A DNA stretch of 64,000 nt from Siphonodentalium dalli. Its lineage: Eukaryota > Mollusca > Scaphopoda > Gadilida > Siphonodentaliidae. Position 1 is the first letter of the stretch. Each line of letters opens with the position of its first letter. The stretch is from contig CP136066.1 in NCBI GenBank assembly GCA_032622095.1, positions 150,490,224 through 150,554,223 of the forward strand, in the 5' to 3' direction. Position numbers and translations under genes: made by a program. The notes under the pieces were generated by a model, which saw nothing but the letters and a program-made list of their open reading frames with translations, ran no database searches and was not told the origin of the DNA. Positions 47,670 through 59,564 of the stretch are shown piece by piece.

Positions 47670-47728
47670 ATGTCCTGGTATCTTGAGACTAGGGGTGTAA
47701 CACCCCTAGTCTCAAGATACCAGGACAT
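47670..47728. repeat. Perfect 29-bp palindrome, 1-nt spacer
   Basis: 47670-47698 and 47700-47728 are exact inverse complements, starting ATGTCCTGGTATCTTGAGAC. The duplicated segment near 58809-58838 has only one diverged arm. Confidence 0.9.
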
Positions 47729-47749
47729 ACCGTGTACCTGCACGATTAA

Positions 47750-48008
47750 CCATTTCATGAATGGAGCTTCCTGATGTTTTTTGCGAAAACCATGTGCCAA
47801 TTGATTCTCTTAGATATGCTAGTTTCCCCATAGGGGAGCCTCGCATATATAAGAGGATACATTCGCCTAACAATATTTACCTGGACCTTGTAAGCCATCT
47901 CATTCTATTATATATGCTAGGCTCCCTATGTGAGCTTCCTATATATAACATAATTCGCTGACATATTATCTTTAATGCTGCATCAGCGCAGCTCCGGTCA
48001 TGAAAGGG
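47750..48008 (+). mobile_element. piggyBac-like MITE (segmental copy 1)
   Basis: Left TTAA 47746-47749, then CCATTTCATGAATGGAGC; right GCTCCGGTCATGAAAGGG, then TTG and TTAA. It contains two internal AGAGAATGCATTGG-type palindromes degenerate relative to those at 30895 and 38757. Confidence 0.65.
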
Positions 48009-48282
48009 TTGTTAAGTGTGCTCACCATGCCTGAAAGAGGTCAGGTACATTGTGATATTTTATTTGTGTTTGTGTGTGTAGGAGTTGACATGTTTTGATA
48101 CATTTGACAGATAATGTAATCACGACAATAAAGTAATTGTGTAGGATTGATTATCCATGTACTTAACTGTTTTAGATTTTATCCACGTTTTATATTTGTC
48201 ATGATTATCATGACCCATTAGTTTAGATGATAATTGTCAAGGGCGCACCCTCATTCCAGTACTGTTCTTATATTATAAAATA

Positions 48283-48500
48283 TAAGTATCCGGTTGACCT
48301 GCATTTTACAAATGTTTGAATGTAGTATTATAGTTGGTTATGACCTTCACTTAATTGTGTTTATTCAATAAACGATTGAAAACATGCCACCCACCTCTTT
48401 TGAAACCACGTAGTCGGCAGTAATATACTATATCGGTATGGCCAATCGCAGAGATGCAGTAGTAAGCTTGTCTCTTCCTGGACAACGATACTATACTACC

Positions 48501-48533
<33 letters not shown>

Positions 48534-48895
48534 TGCAATCGATTTGAGTACACATGTATATAAGTATTAGGTTTACCTGCACTTTACAATGTTTGAATGT
48601 AGTATTATATTTGGTTATGATCTTCACTTAATTGTGTTTATTCAATTAACGACTGGAAATTGCCGCCCACCTCTTTTGAAAACCACTCAGTCGGCAGTGA
48701 TGTATTATTTAGGTATGGCCAACGCTGGCGCTTACTACTATATACTACCACAATGACACCACCACAACCAACAACAATACTATGCGATAAATTTTAATAC
48801 AGGTTTAAATAAGTATCAGGCACACCTGCGCTTTACAACGTTTCAATGTAGTATTATATTTGGTTATGACCTTTACTTAATTCTGTTTATTCATG
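48283..48895 (+). repeat. Three tandem diverged units and a (CAA)n stretch
   Basis: Units at about 48283-48430, 48560-48715 and 48812-48895 share TTTGAATGTAGTATTATA-type sequence and CACTTAATTGTGTTTATTCA. A (CAA)n microsatellite lies at about 48501-48530. The first unit is also the tail of the segmental duplication. Confidence 0.7.
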
Positions 48896-48899
48896 CACT

Positions 48900-49529
48900 T
48901 AAAGACATATTATGGACTTTTTCGGGTACGTGACACTGCTAAGTTTGTATTCAAGAGCTATGTACCAACTGGATGAATGTAGCATTCTACGAAAACCTCA
49001 AGAAAATCGGCCGTACCGCTCCACAAAAAAAAACATCGTCTGAGCTATGCTAAATTGTAAATATTTACTTCTCGTTTCGGGGCGAAACTATCGGATATCA
49101 ACGAGAAGTAGTTCCGGTTTGTATTGCCCTTGTGGTATACAACAATATGGTATTACGTTGTGCCTCGTGTCAACGGCTGTGGAATAAACTCCTGCATATA
49201 ATAATAAAGTTGAACGAGGGTTGGAATTGGCTTGTTCATTTAATCATCAGCCAAAACCAAACACTGTTCTGTGGTTTGTTTGGTTGTAACCTCTGTGTTT
49301 TCGGCAAGGCTCAATTTAGCACTAGTTCATTGTTGACATTATCTTTGACCAATTATTTTTTGTTCAGTAATGTTACCAGTAATATAGTTATCTTAAATGG
49401 ATGTTGTCATCTTATAGCTCATTAATGTGATACAACTGTTGAAGAATAAAACATTATATTTGCAATTTGTGTTATCAATGATTCAGCATGCCTATTTACA
49501 GGTCCTTATTATCAACACAAAGTCCCTTG
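48900..49529. other. No recognisable feature
   Basis: Short overlapping frames only. No repeat match recognised. Confidence 0.4.
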
Positions 49530-49707
49530 GTTTTAGAGTTATCCATCTTCGTCCGCAATTTGGTCCGAGATCGTCGGCTTGTCGAGTTTTTACTGGACCA
49601 CTAATAAGTCTCGGTGGGGAAAAATAATAGATTTCAAAAATCGATATCTAATAAATCTGAGCTTTGATAGGTGGGTTCCTCGACTCGAATCAAATATGTT
49701 TTACCCC
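49530..49707 (+). mobile_element. MITE family B, right-arm fragment
   Basis: Contains TTTTAGAGTTATCCATCTTC and GTGGGTTCCTCGACTCGAAT of family B and stops at the C run (TTTTACCCCC). The LINE begins immediately afterwards; the terminal ~50 bp of family B are missing. Confidence 0.65.
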
Positions 49708-51490
49708 CTGTTTAACACCACTCGTGGACCGGAAGCATGTCGAGTATGTTTGTCTCCAGCGAACATGATACATCTGATTTAGAAACAAATCCTTAATGAT
49801 CCGAATAATAGCTGATGGCACTGATCGTTGCTCTAGATGACGTAGTAGCATTTGATGGTTGACTCGATCGAACGCTTTACTTGCGTCCAAGAAGCACACG
49901 AACACAGGCGTATCCTTAGAATTATAATGTCCTATCGCTTCTTTTAATGCAAATATGCAGCTGTCCGTTGAATGATCTTTTTAAAAACCAAACTGGTTGT
50001 CTGTGGTATATAACTGTTCAGAGCATTTATTGAACAACACCATTTCCAATACCTTTGAAATAACACAGGATAACTCCACTAGACGGTAGTTGTCTTTGTC
50101 GGCAATATTCCCAGCTTTATTTTTCAAGATAGGCACAAGGGTAACTTTCAACAAATTTGGGGGAAGGTGTCCATGTTTGATTATAGCACTGAAGATTATG
50201 GTAAGGCACTTGAAAATATGGCTGTCGCAGAATTTTAAGTGCTTAGCCGTTATATCATCTGGTCCCGCAGATTTACCAGTCTTAAGTTTGTTTACGGCAT
50301 CGATAACATCAGTTTCAGTAACATTTATGATTGCATCGCCTTGCGTTGACCCAAAATTGTTGTCATTGGTACCTATGCAATTGTTGTCCACTGATTCCTC
50401 ATTATTGGAAAAGACGTTTATGAAATGTTCGCCCCACATCTCGGTAATATCAGCCTCGCCATTAGCTCCATCTATCGAGTTTGCTTTCCACATTTGGTTC
50501 CTTTTGAAACAGATTTCCAAAATGCATTTACATTGTTACTACACAGGTTCTTAGCTAGTTCATCATCCTTAACCTGCTCAACGTTCGATTTGCATTTTCT
50601 CAGAGCGGATTTGAATATCGATCGTCTTCGACACATATTGTCATAAATGTATCCATATCGAGGTCTTCCTTGATTAACCCATATACAGAACGTGTCCCTA
50701 GCTTCACTGTACAAACGCTTCACATGTACATTCGATCCAGGTATTAGACTGAATCTGTCTGTTCCGCTAGAGTTTACAGTTAAACAATCGGTGGAAGATT
50801 TCTTTAGGGCGTCGATAATATATTCGTATATTTTGTTAATAATGGAGCTTTTATCATGGGTGTCTCGAAACTGATTGCCATCGTAGCCATTCGTTAATGT
50901 TTCAAAATAATTTTTTCTCAATAATTGTCCAGATAAATAACAATATTTGTCCATTTGCGCTGAGTTGGTACATTTCCAGTTTATATTATGTCTTGTTGTC
51001 GAAACAGAAGTAGATGGTCGACACACAGGAAGAAGATAATATTTTATCGACACAATTAACGGAAAGTGGTCGGAGGTCAGCTACTCATAAGTTATCTCCA
51101 TTGCCGCAACAGCGGAATCCATCGATGTCGTACATATACATGCAGTGACCCAACCATGACACAGAGCCATGTGCCGCACTAACGAATGTGAATGTATTGG
51201 ATGCCTGTCCGAAAAATTAACATCCGACATTATCAAAGATAAATCTTTACAGAACTCCGTTAATTCACCCATGTTGCATGCATGTATTTCTTATCGCACA
51301 TTGTTGGTATCAGCCTCATGTATGATGGCATCAAGTTTACCAAGGTAATCAATGAATACCTCGGCATTACTTTCTTCGTCCGTTGGTAGATAAACGCATA
51401 GAATTAATATTAAATTATACGCATATTTAAGGTTGAGACCCACATATATGTAACAAAACAAGCCTTGTCGGTAAATGATTTCCTCCACAA
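49708..51490 (-). pseudogene. Dead non-LTR retrotransposon (endonuclease and partial RT)
   Basis: Read on the minus strand, from high to low coordinates, the order is that of a LINE ORF2. First comes an apurinic-type endonuclease remnant (CVYLPTDEESNAEVF near 51390; SDHFPL near 51070, the diagnostic catalytic-site motif). Next is the linker seen in CR1/Jockey-group elements (GRPRYGYIYDNMCRRR near 50660). The RT then starts (AVNKLKTGKSAGPDDITAKH near 50270; VPILKNKAGNIADKDNYR near 50115), followed by motif A (FLDASKAFDRVNH near 49880) and motif B (SGVKQG near 49705). It ends before the catalytic FADD motif, so it is 3'-truncated, and stops break the endonuclease and RT frames. CR1/L2-like affiliation is an inference from the linker. 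Confidence 0.85.
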
Positions 51491-51499
51491 TATATCGGC

Positions 51500-53430
51500 T
51501 TCCCCCCGTTTTTGGTCTATAGTTGTCATGGATACCAAGTTACCCAGTTTCGCAAAACTGGTATTTTGCTATAGATTCATCACGGGGTCGGACGCATAAT
51601 AAGGTTCCGCGTCCATATACCCATATAGGTACGCTACCCGCACCAGAATATATGCGACAAAGATGTTTATATATAGCAGAAAGTCACGTATACCACTGTG
51701 GCAGAAACGCTAATCCCGAAATAAAATATAATCCTCACGAAGATGAACCCTTTTTTTGTAACAATTAACGTGTTATATATGTTCAATTACTCAGCTTATA
51801 TATAGGCCCCAGAAATACAAGGTCCCATGCATCTACCCAAGGATGGACATCATACAATAATTATAATACAATAAATCTGTATATATCTTTCAATATTCAT
51901 ACCATTTAAATAACCAGAAGAATTATATGAGCCGCATGACGTTGGCATCACATGGATAACAGGATAATTGAAGGCCAAAAAAAAATTGATAACCTGTGAG
52001 AACTGATGGAATTGCTTTATTTCCAGGGCATTTTTTTTCCTCGTAAGAAGCGGGACCCACCCCATGATATTGTTATAAAAAAATAAAAAATATTGGGTAC
52101 ATATTGCAACTAGAAGCCCACTTCTCTTGATTAATGCTCTATTTTGTCAAGTTTATAAGCCTGAACATTTAAAATCATTTTAGTAGTCACAATTAGTCTT
52201 TAAACATAGTTATGGGTTGTTTTTGTTTTTTTTACATGGCCTTGGAAAAGTATGTAAACGCATGTATCATCCTGTAAAGCTGTAAAGCATGCAAACGTAT
52301 GTGCCGGTATCGCCCATTCCAGATATGGTAGCAGTAAAGAGCGTTTATCTCACTTCTGTCTTGCAGATATGCGGAAAATTACTATGACTTTCATAGAATA
52401 TGTTGAGTTAAGATCGGTATTTCGTGTAGTTATCACTACATTTTCTTTAAACGTGGATTTTGATTTTTCTTTCACATGCATGGCATTGGAAATATCTGCG
52501 ATCGGGAAAGGACCAACCCACCCGCGACCTTTTATTCTTGTAACGCCGCCCCCCCCCTCCCCAATGACTTGCGGTGGCATTAAAATTTTCCAGCTGTTAC
52601 CAATGCTTGCTCACGCAACAGTGAGATAAACGCTCTTAATTTTACCACAAGTGTTGGAGGTTCGAAAGCCATAATGTGCGTCCAATTCGTTGATGTTTAT
52701 TGTTTAATGCATGGGAGTAACTCTATATGTTTATTTTAATAGTTGCGGCATTAATCGTATGAATTGTCTACGGTGTAATAATACGAGACTCCATCTCGGT
52801 CTGTGGAGCTGTAACTGGCAGCAGAATCAAACTGAAACGTTCACTTTGTCGGTTCTTGGAGTTGAAGCAATGCAGTTTTGGGTTAGATATATACAATATT
52901 AGCAGATTACAACTTCACCACACAAAAAAAACTTTGTTTTTGGAAATATATTTTAAATAAATTTTCAAAACATTTGAGAGGTAATATTTATGGTTTACGT
53001 GCACTCCCAATATACCAACAACCACTATGACAATTAATTCTTTACCATCGGCCTTTATTTGCCTCAATATGTTGGGAATTACAACATTTTCAAATATAAA
53101 ATGAAATTGGAGAATTATATTAATTAGATTATATACCTATATCGCATGCATACACGCACTGACATTGCTGAGATTTAGATAATCAAATTACCATTTACCA
53201 ATCGAAACAGGGTCGTGGAATTATATACCACTCTAAGATAGGCTATGTAAAAAGTGTAACCAATCTTTAATTTGGAACGAATACCACTATAGTATGGTAT
53301 GTGATAATTATACACCTGAAAGTTAATTTATAATTGGATTCACCGCTTATGGAACCCACTGGGCCAACATGTACTATTCCACACGAGGCAATACGACTTG
53401 TCGTCACTGAGTCGCGGCTGTATTGGATGC
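51500..53430. other. Spacer with a family G fragment
   Basis: About 52505-52570 has ACCCACCCGCGACC and a C run, resembling family G. ATAAAGAGCGTT-type boxes occur at 52333-52346 and, inverted, at 52626-52638. No gene recognised. Confidence 0.4.
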
Positions 53431-53432
53431 AC

Positions 53433-53567
53433 CCAGCCCCGTTCAGTTTTATGCTCTGGGGTAGTATAGCATTCCACATATGGAATTCATGAAAATTCAA
53501 AACCTCCATATATGGAATGCTACAACAGAACTTCGGTCTGTAGCGCTAATAAAACGGAACGGGCTGG
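53433..53567. repeat. 135-bp imperfect palindrome
   Basis: Arms CCAGCCCCGTTCAGTTTTA and TAAAACGGAACGGGCTGG. The inner part is TAGCATTCCACATATGGA against TCCATATATGGAATGCTA. Probably a small foldback element. Confidence 0.75.
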
Positions 53568-53934
53568 ATGGATCAAATATGGTCGCGACACATACCAATA
53601 CCGCCAATAAATTTGTTATATACATGTAGTTTCTTATGTCCTATATATCGTATGATTTAAACGAGCAAAATCAACAACTTGAAATTGACAAACATTACGT
53701 GCCCTGTATTTTTAAAGAAATAACTACAGATCGATTGTGGTCATTAGATATTGACCCCAATCGACCTGCAAGTCATTTCTTATTATCATATACCAGTACA
53801 TATTAATAGCACATTAACAATTTGAACAACTGTTTAAAGCTACCACAACAATAGTATGTAACATATATTGTTCAAATTCCAACACATAGAGTTTGAGCTG
53901 CAAGCAGACCCCCTCCCCTGTGCGGATTTTATTT

Positions 53935-54600
53935 GTGGTTATGATATCATTGTAGAACTATATCAGTCCTTCAATTTGCCGGTTGTTTGCCATCTGTATT
54001 GAGGCTTTCTAGAGTTATCGGTCATTGAATCCAAGTTGGCCGCCAAAATTGAACATCTGATCTGGTAAATTTTAATTCGTATTACTCAGAAAGTTTATGA
54101 ACTATTAAGTCGTGAAATATGTCATTCTATTAAGAATTCAGTACTTTTTATTTATAGGCATGAATAAATTTCATATATTCAAAATGTCCACCAAAATGGC
54201 CGCCGGAAGTGAAAAATATGACGCTTTTCATTAATATATTCTAGATCAGTTTATGCTATTTGGAACTGGTTGAGAATTGTGACTTTATTTTTGTATGAAA
54301 ATAAGTAATTAAATAAATGAAATAATTAATTCCTAGGGTCCTAGCCCCTTTTGATCCTTCAAAAATTTGATTTTACAGAACGCGGTATAAAATTTCACAA
54401 ACAATCACAATTGGGATTCTAGTCACATTTCAACAAGGAATGGAGGAACTGTATTATGTAAGTGAGTCATACCATTACCCATGAATATCACAATTGTTAC
54501 TTTGGCTCAAAATGGCCGCCATACTTTTACTTTCTCACATTCATACCAAATGTGTTATTTTCTTATGTCACATATCCGGGTTACATTTTCTTGTTGTGCA
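53935..54600. repeat. Recurring AAAATGGCCGCC boxes
   Basis: GGCCGCCAAAATTG (54038), CCAAAATGGCCGCCGGAAGT (54192) and CAAAATGGCCGCCATA (54509) occur in diverged contexts. The region has no gene. 53570-53930 is plain AT-rich sequence. Confidence 0.4.
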
Positions 54601-54601
54601 G

Positions 54602-54740
54602 TAACCAGGGGGGGTAGTAAAATATTTGCAGGAAGGTATGCCGTTTTTTTTTGCATCTGGCATTTTCGGGGACCCACCACCCCCAAACCTGCTAAAAAAA
54701 AAAAAATTGTCCCAATTTGTTTACACCCATCCCCCAAATT
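54602..54740 (+). repeat. G-run repeat family G, fragment
   Basis: AACCAGGGGGGGTAGTAAAA then TTGCAGGAAGGTATGCCG, related to the minus-strand reading of 56147-56275. It ends near GGGACCCACCACCCCC. Confidence 0.55.
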
Positions 54741-54904
54741 TCACTAAAATTGGTCTAAAATCTCATAAAACTCTACTGATATCACTCTTATGACTGGGAA
54801 TCAATTAGTTCAAATAACAGTTTAACCTGTTTCAGAAGCTGTTTTAATTGAAAAAAAATGTTTTATAAGTTGCTGATCATCTATATATATATATATAACC
54901 AGTA

Positions 54905-55925
54905 TCTAACATATTCCATACCACTTATGTTAGTCTACTGGACCAACTTAGTTCTATTATACTAAACAAGCTGAAACAGGCTCCCAAAGCATCGGAGATA
55001 CATGTGGCCCCTTTGTTGGACTTCGCACACATTTTTATCTTAGACAGACCATTCACTTTGTGCGCTTCAAGCACATTTGGTCGTTGAAACATTTTGATTT
55101 ATATATATTGTTTTAATATACTTTTTTTAAAGATTGAATTCCTTGCTCAATTTATTAACAAAACCAATGTTTTTTTGTTTTTTTTAATTAAAAATTTTGA
55201 AAAAATAATACCATTATAACATCCGCCAGGGTCACCGAGTCACCACACCAAATTTGGTTGAACTCGGTCCGGGGGTCTGAGAGAAAACTCCGGACAGATC
55301 CTACTCGTTTATATATATAGATGACAAGCAGTCACAGCACTATACCAGACTTGGATACTTTCGGTCTTGTGAGAGATCATCTGAGTTGAAAGACATGCAA
55401 ATAATTCACTGATTGGATTGATACACTGATGATAGATATTTTCTACCCATTGATTTTCACATTAATATTTGAGACAGTTTCTCGCTCTTTTTCCATGCAC
55501 ACAATGATCTAGGCATTAGTTGCATCGGGACACGTTTACTTATATATGCAAACTTAGGTCATTGTACAGGATACACACAATTCCATAATTTCTAACCATT
55601 TCCCGATTAGTCTGTCAACCAGCCCATTATCTAGCATTATGCATTAACACTTGTGCTAGTCTACTGGAGCAACCTCTGTTATAATAAATGACAAACATGA
55701 CAAACATTCCAGACTTGGATATTTTAGGTGTTGTGAGAGTAACACATCATATGAGTTGATAGACATGCAAATGTTTCACTGATTGGCTTGATGCATGCAC
55801 TGATGAACAGTGTGATGGCCGTTATATTCTAGCCAGTGATAGTCACATTAATGTTTGAGGCAGTTGCTCTTTTTCCATACACACAATGATCTTGGCTTGT
55901 GTTACATCAAGACAAGTTTATATAT
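54905..55925 (+). repeat. Diverged tandem duplication, ~360-bp unit
   Basis: 55321-55550 and 55688-55925 share CCAGACTTGGATA, GACATGCAAAT, TTCACTGATTGG and CTCTTTTTCCAT, then CACACAATGATCT. The AGTCTACTGGA segment at 54943 recurs at 55657. Non-coding. Confidence 0.65.
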
Positions 55926-56146
55926 TTCAGTTTTACATTTCTCGAAGCTTCTTTCCAAAGGGTGTCGCGAAGGAAATTTTTCACCCGACCGCCCCATATG
56001 CAACATGCCATATAGCTTAATGTCAATTATCCTAAGGCCCATATGAGGTCCCAGTAACATAAATATGGTGTTTTTGCAGTTATAAATTCTAATAATATGT
56101 TTTAAACTGTTACAAATGTCATTTAAGTGCACAAAAGGTCTTTAGT

Positions 56147-56275
56147 AAAAAAATTGCAGGACGGTGTAAAAAACGTGTTTTTTGCCCCTCGGGCCACCCA
56201 CCACCCCGGCATACGTTCCTGCAATTTTTTTACTACCCCCCCCCCCCCCTGCAGTAGCCGTGAATTTATTTTTAT
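56147..56275 (-). repeat. G-run repeat family G, copy with inverted inner arms
   Basis: Minus strand: CTGCAGGGG with a long G run, then TAGTAAAAAAATTGCAGGAA and CGTATGCCGGGGTGG. The other side carries AGTAAAAAAATTGCAGGACG on the plus strand, giving inverted arms. Confidence 0.6.
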
Positions 56276-56689
56276 AATAGATAACAGACGTGACTGTCCC
56301 ATGGAGCCCCTCAATTCGTGATATAGTTTTGTTTTGTTTATTACGCCACCTGTGGTGTATCTAGCTGCTGAGATTTTGATATTGCGTGGTGGACAGGGCG
56401 AATGCATTGTGGGGCTTTTATTTATTTATAGAGTTGGAAATTCCGTTTATTTAAAAGTCGGAACTACGCGACCAGTAGGCCAAGTCCAGTAAAACGGTTC
56501 GTTATAGGTGCTGGTTGTTATTGTTATTTTAACGGAATTCTGAGTTGGTCTTTCGCGAAACCAATATATTTTATATTCTATAATTAAAACCGTGGGTATA
56601 TAATATATGATCCTCTTTATGGATATTGTAGGAAGGTAAATTTAGCTAAAGCGGTGGGATATCTTGCAAGACAACACATTTCGGTTTGC

Positions 56690-57380
56690 GCTATAACTGC
56701 TCAATGTTTTAAGGTGTTACACAACGTCTGATAAAAAGAGTTCTATCTGGAATATTCACACAATTTTTTCAGAGAACATGCATAGAGTAAACATAGTCCT
56801 ATCGGACTGTCGTAAAGTAGTTCCGTTTAATTCGGGATTAATTAACCCTCAGACTGCCGAAACTGCCGACAATAAATTCGCTTGTTTGTGTCCCCCGAAA
56901 ATCAAACTTGCCTGTTTAGAGGTCCCATTTTCGTGGCTAATGGTGATAGAATCACAATTTTTCAGTCAAGTTCATGGATAAATTACATTACACTTAATCG
57001 GCTTATGTCCGCGGCCATAAACCTGCGTTTTGATAACAATTTATTTGAGACAAACTGTTGCGCGGGTATCAGTCGGCGCTTATCGGTTGAAGTTATTATG
57101 ATCGTGCAGCCTGCACGTGCAACAAGTGTTCAAATACAACAGAACAAAAAATACTATGTCAAATAAATAACGTGATCAATGGACGTGGGACACGAAAAAG
57201 CGAATTTAATGTCGTCAGTTTCGGCAGTCTGAGGGTTTTAATTAATCTCCTTTACGATATCCCGATAGGACTATGTTTACTCTATGTTCTCTGAAAACAA
57301 AATGGTGTGAATATTCCCGATAGAACTATTTTTATCAGACGTTTTGTAACACATTAAAACATTGAGCAGTTAGCGCAATT
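56690..57380. repeat. ~690-bp inverted repeat, arms ~170 bp
   Basis: The left arm (about 56690-56870) and right arm (about 57205-57380) share, inversely, CTGATAAAAAGAGTTCTATC-type sequence, AGAACATGCATAGAGTAAAC, GTCCTATCGG and CCCTCAGACTGCCGAAACTG. TTAATTAACCC sits symmetrically in both arms. The 94-codon frame inside (56882-57166) is unrecognised. Foldback transposon or nested elements. Confidence 0.7.
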
Positions 57381-57914
57381 TTCTGAAATTTCGGACTATT
57401 TCGTCTATAAAAATACGATGAGCAACTGAAAATGTTTTTCAACATTCTGGAAGGGGTATATGTCCATGGTATATATGTTTAAAATTTCACGCATAAACTA
57501 TGACAGATAACAAAGTTATAATTAGTTTTATAGGCCCACCATAAATCCCCTATAATAAACGCATGCCTCCGTAAGCACATGGCTTTGCTGTGGATACTTT
57601 CGTTCCCAGCATGCATCATTCTCGCTATCTGTAAAATGTCTATGAACAATGGCTGCATGTGCCATGCACTCTTAGCTTTGATCCGCATTTAGAAGCATTC
57701 TGGTGTGGCGAATGAGAAACCTGCAGTAATTTATAAGCCGTAGTTCATTGTAATAATTTGAAGAATTACTTGTCTTAACGGAATTCTGAGGCGGTCCATT
57801 CATGTAACCAATATATTTTATATTATGATTTATATTTATGACTAATGATACGATCTTGGTGGCGTTACCATTTCTGACTATGGTTTTCTTGTTACTAAAT
57901 GTACGTTCAAATAT

Positions 57915-58024
57915 CATGGAAACATGTATGCATAGAGTAGGCACAGTTCTAAACTAAGTTCGTACTTGATAGGTACGAACTCAGTTTAACACTGTGGCTG
58001 CTCTATGCATGCATGTTTTCCATG
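57915..58024 (+). repeat. Conserved long hairpin, copy 2
   Basis: Two ~51-nt arms, CATGGAAACATGTATGCATA... and ...ATGCATGCATGTTTTCCATG, pair around a 7-nt loop TTGATAG with about six mismatches, several of them G:U if transcribed. A pre-miRNA-like shape, but transcription is unknown. Confidence 0.75.
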
Positions 58025-58110
58025 TAGGTAAAATATTCTATGTCGGCTCTCGATAATTTGCATACAGTCTGATAGAGTCCCGAAAATGTTCATGATACAA
58101 AGTCTTAAAG

Positions 58111-58608
58111 CACGGTGGGGATTCACGTAGTTGTGAGATTGGTGAGTACCACGCACTCAAAATGTGCAAACGCACAGAAACATAATATATGAAAAACTGA
58201 CACAAAACATAGCATTTTGACTGCTACGAGCATATGCTAGTTTATTTTAAAAACAAGTTGAAACCTTAATTATTTGATCGGAAATGCTCAATAGTTTTCT
58301 ATAACATTCTGACCAAAGTTTCCAGTCGGAGGTTCGTACATGTAGAATGCACCAGTCCATACATCCGGGAGAACCCTTCGACTGACAACATTGGTCAGAA
58401 TGTTAGAGCGAACAACTGAAATTGGACACAAATGAGGAATCAGCTTGTTTGAAAAATAGTATACCATATGCTCGTAGCTGCCAAAATAATATATCATTGT
58501 ACTATAGTTTATTACCCTTTTCCTCGTTTCTGGTCGCGTTTGCGATCGCCTCGGCCATTTTGAATGCCTGATACTCGTCAACTCGAAACCACGTAATTCC
58601 CCACTGTG
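58111..58608. mobile_element. 498-bp TIR element with 5-bp target duplication
   Basis: The left end is CACGGTGGGGATTCACGTAG; the right end read inward is CACAGTGGGGAATTACGTGG. TAAAG flanks both sides (58106-58110, 58609-58613). The other segmental copy has a single uninterrupted CCTAAAGGGCAAAG near 47465-47478, so the insertion and the 5-bp duplication are direct observations. No coding capacity. Five-base duplications occur in Transib/RAG-like elements and in some hAT families; which applies here is open. Confidence 0.85.
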
Positions 58609-58852
58609 TAAAGGGCAAAGCTAAGCTATTTTATTCAATCAAAGAAACGATGGTACGAACCAAATTACTTTCGCACTAACTGATGCTAATTGTCTGTTTT
58701 ATTCTCAAAACACTTGTTGCGGATGAGCGTTTGCGTGCATATTAGCGTTGGCATAATTATTATATAGCGATTCTATGTTGCATAATGGTTTATAGGTCTC
58801 ATATATGCGATGGCCTGGCATATTTAGACAAGGAGTGTACCTGCACGATTAA

Positions 58853-59107
58853 CCCTGCTATGACTGAAGCTTCCTGAAATTTTGCGAAAACCCTGTGCTA
58901 ACGGGTTCTCTTTCCCATAGGGAGCCTCACATATATAAGAGAATACATTGGCCTAACAATATTTACATTGACCTTGTAAGCCAGCTCATTATGTTATATA
59001 TATGCTAGGCTCCCTATATATGGGAGCCTCCTATATATAAGAGAATGCACCGCGGCATGGCATGTGATCTTTAATGCTGCATCAGCGCAGCTCCCGTCAT
59101 GAAAGGG
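58853..59107 (+). mobile_element. piggyBac-like MITE (segmental copy 2)
   Basis: TTAA 58849-58852, then CCCTGCTATGACTGAAGC; right CCCGTCATGAAAGGG, then TTG and TTAA. Carried by the duplication, not an independent insertion. Confidence 0.65.
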
Positions 59108-59564
59108 TTGTTAAGTGTGCTCGCCATGAAAGAGGTCAGGTGTACGTATGATACTTTATTTGTGTTTGTGTGTGTAGGAGTTGCTGACATGTTTTGATAC
59201 ATTTAACAGATAATGTAATCACGACAATATACAGTAATTGCTAGGTTTGATTATCCATTTACTTAAATGTTGTAGCTTTTATTCTCGTTTTATATCTGCC
59301 ATGCTTATCGTGACCCATTAGTATTGTCAAGGACGCACCCTCATTCCAGTACTGTTCTTATATTATAAAATATAAGTATCCGGTTGACCTACATTTTACA
59401 AATGTTTGAATGAAGTATTATATTTGGTTATGTCCGACCTTCACTTAATTGTGTTTATTCAATTAACGACTGGAAAATGCCGCCCACCTCTTTTGTAAAC
59501 CATTTAGTCGGCAGTGATGTATTATTTAGGTTTGGGCAATCGCAAAGATTTGAATACCCGTTAA

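Larger units (their letters stand above)
47243..48420 (+). repeat. Segmental duplication, copy 1
   Basis: Collinear with 57889-59520. Shared in order: a hairpin (47272-47395), the CCCGAAAATGTTCATG stretch, GGGCAAAGCTAAGCTA, AACGATGGT, a piggyBac-like MITE (47750-48008), and CGGTTGACCT to GTCGGCAGT. This copy lacks the 498-bp element and the family A MITE found in copy 2. Confidence 0.85.
57889..59520 (+). repeat. Segmental duplication, copy 2
   Basis: Collinear with 47243-48420. It differs by the 498-bp insertion at 58111-58608 and lacks the inverted duplication found at 47670-47728. Divergence is moderate with many small indels. Confidence 0.85.

Noticed and set aside
58111-58180. Full 12- or 23-type recombination signal at the element's end
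   Set aside because: The heptamer-like terminus is present, but no A-rich nonamer occurs at 12 or 23 bp; an ACAAAAACA in copy 1 (about 950) is far too distant.
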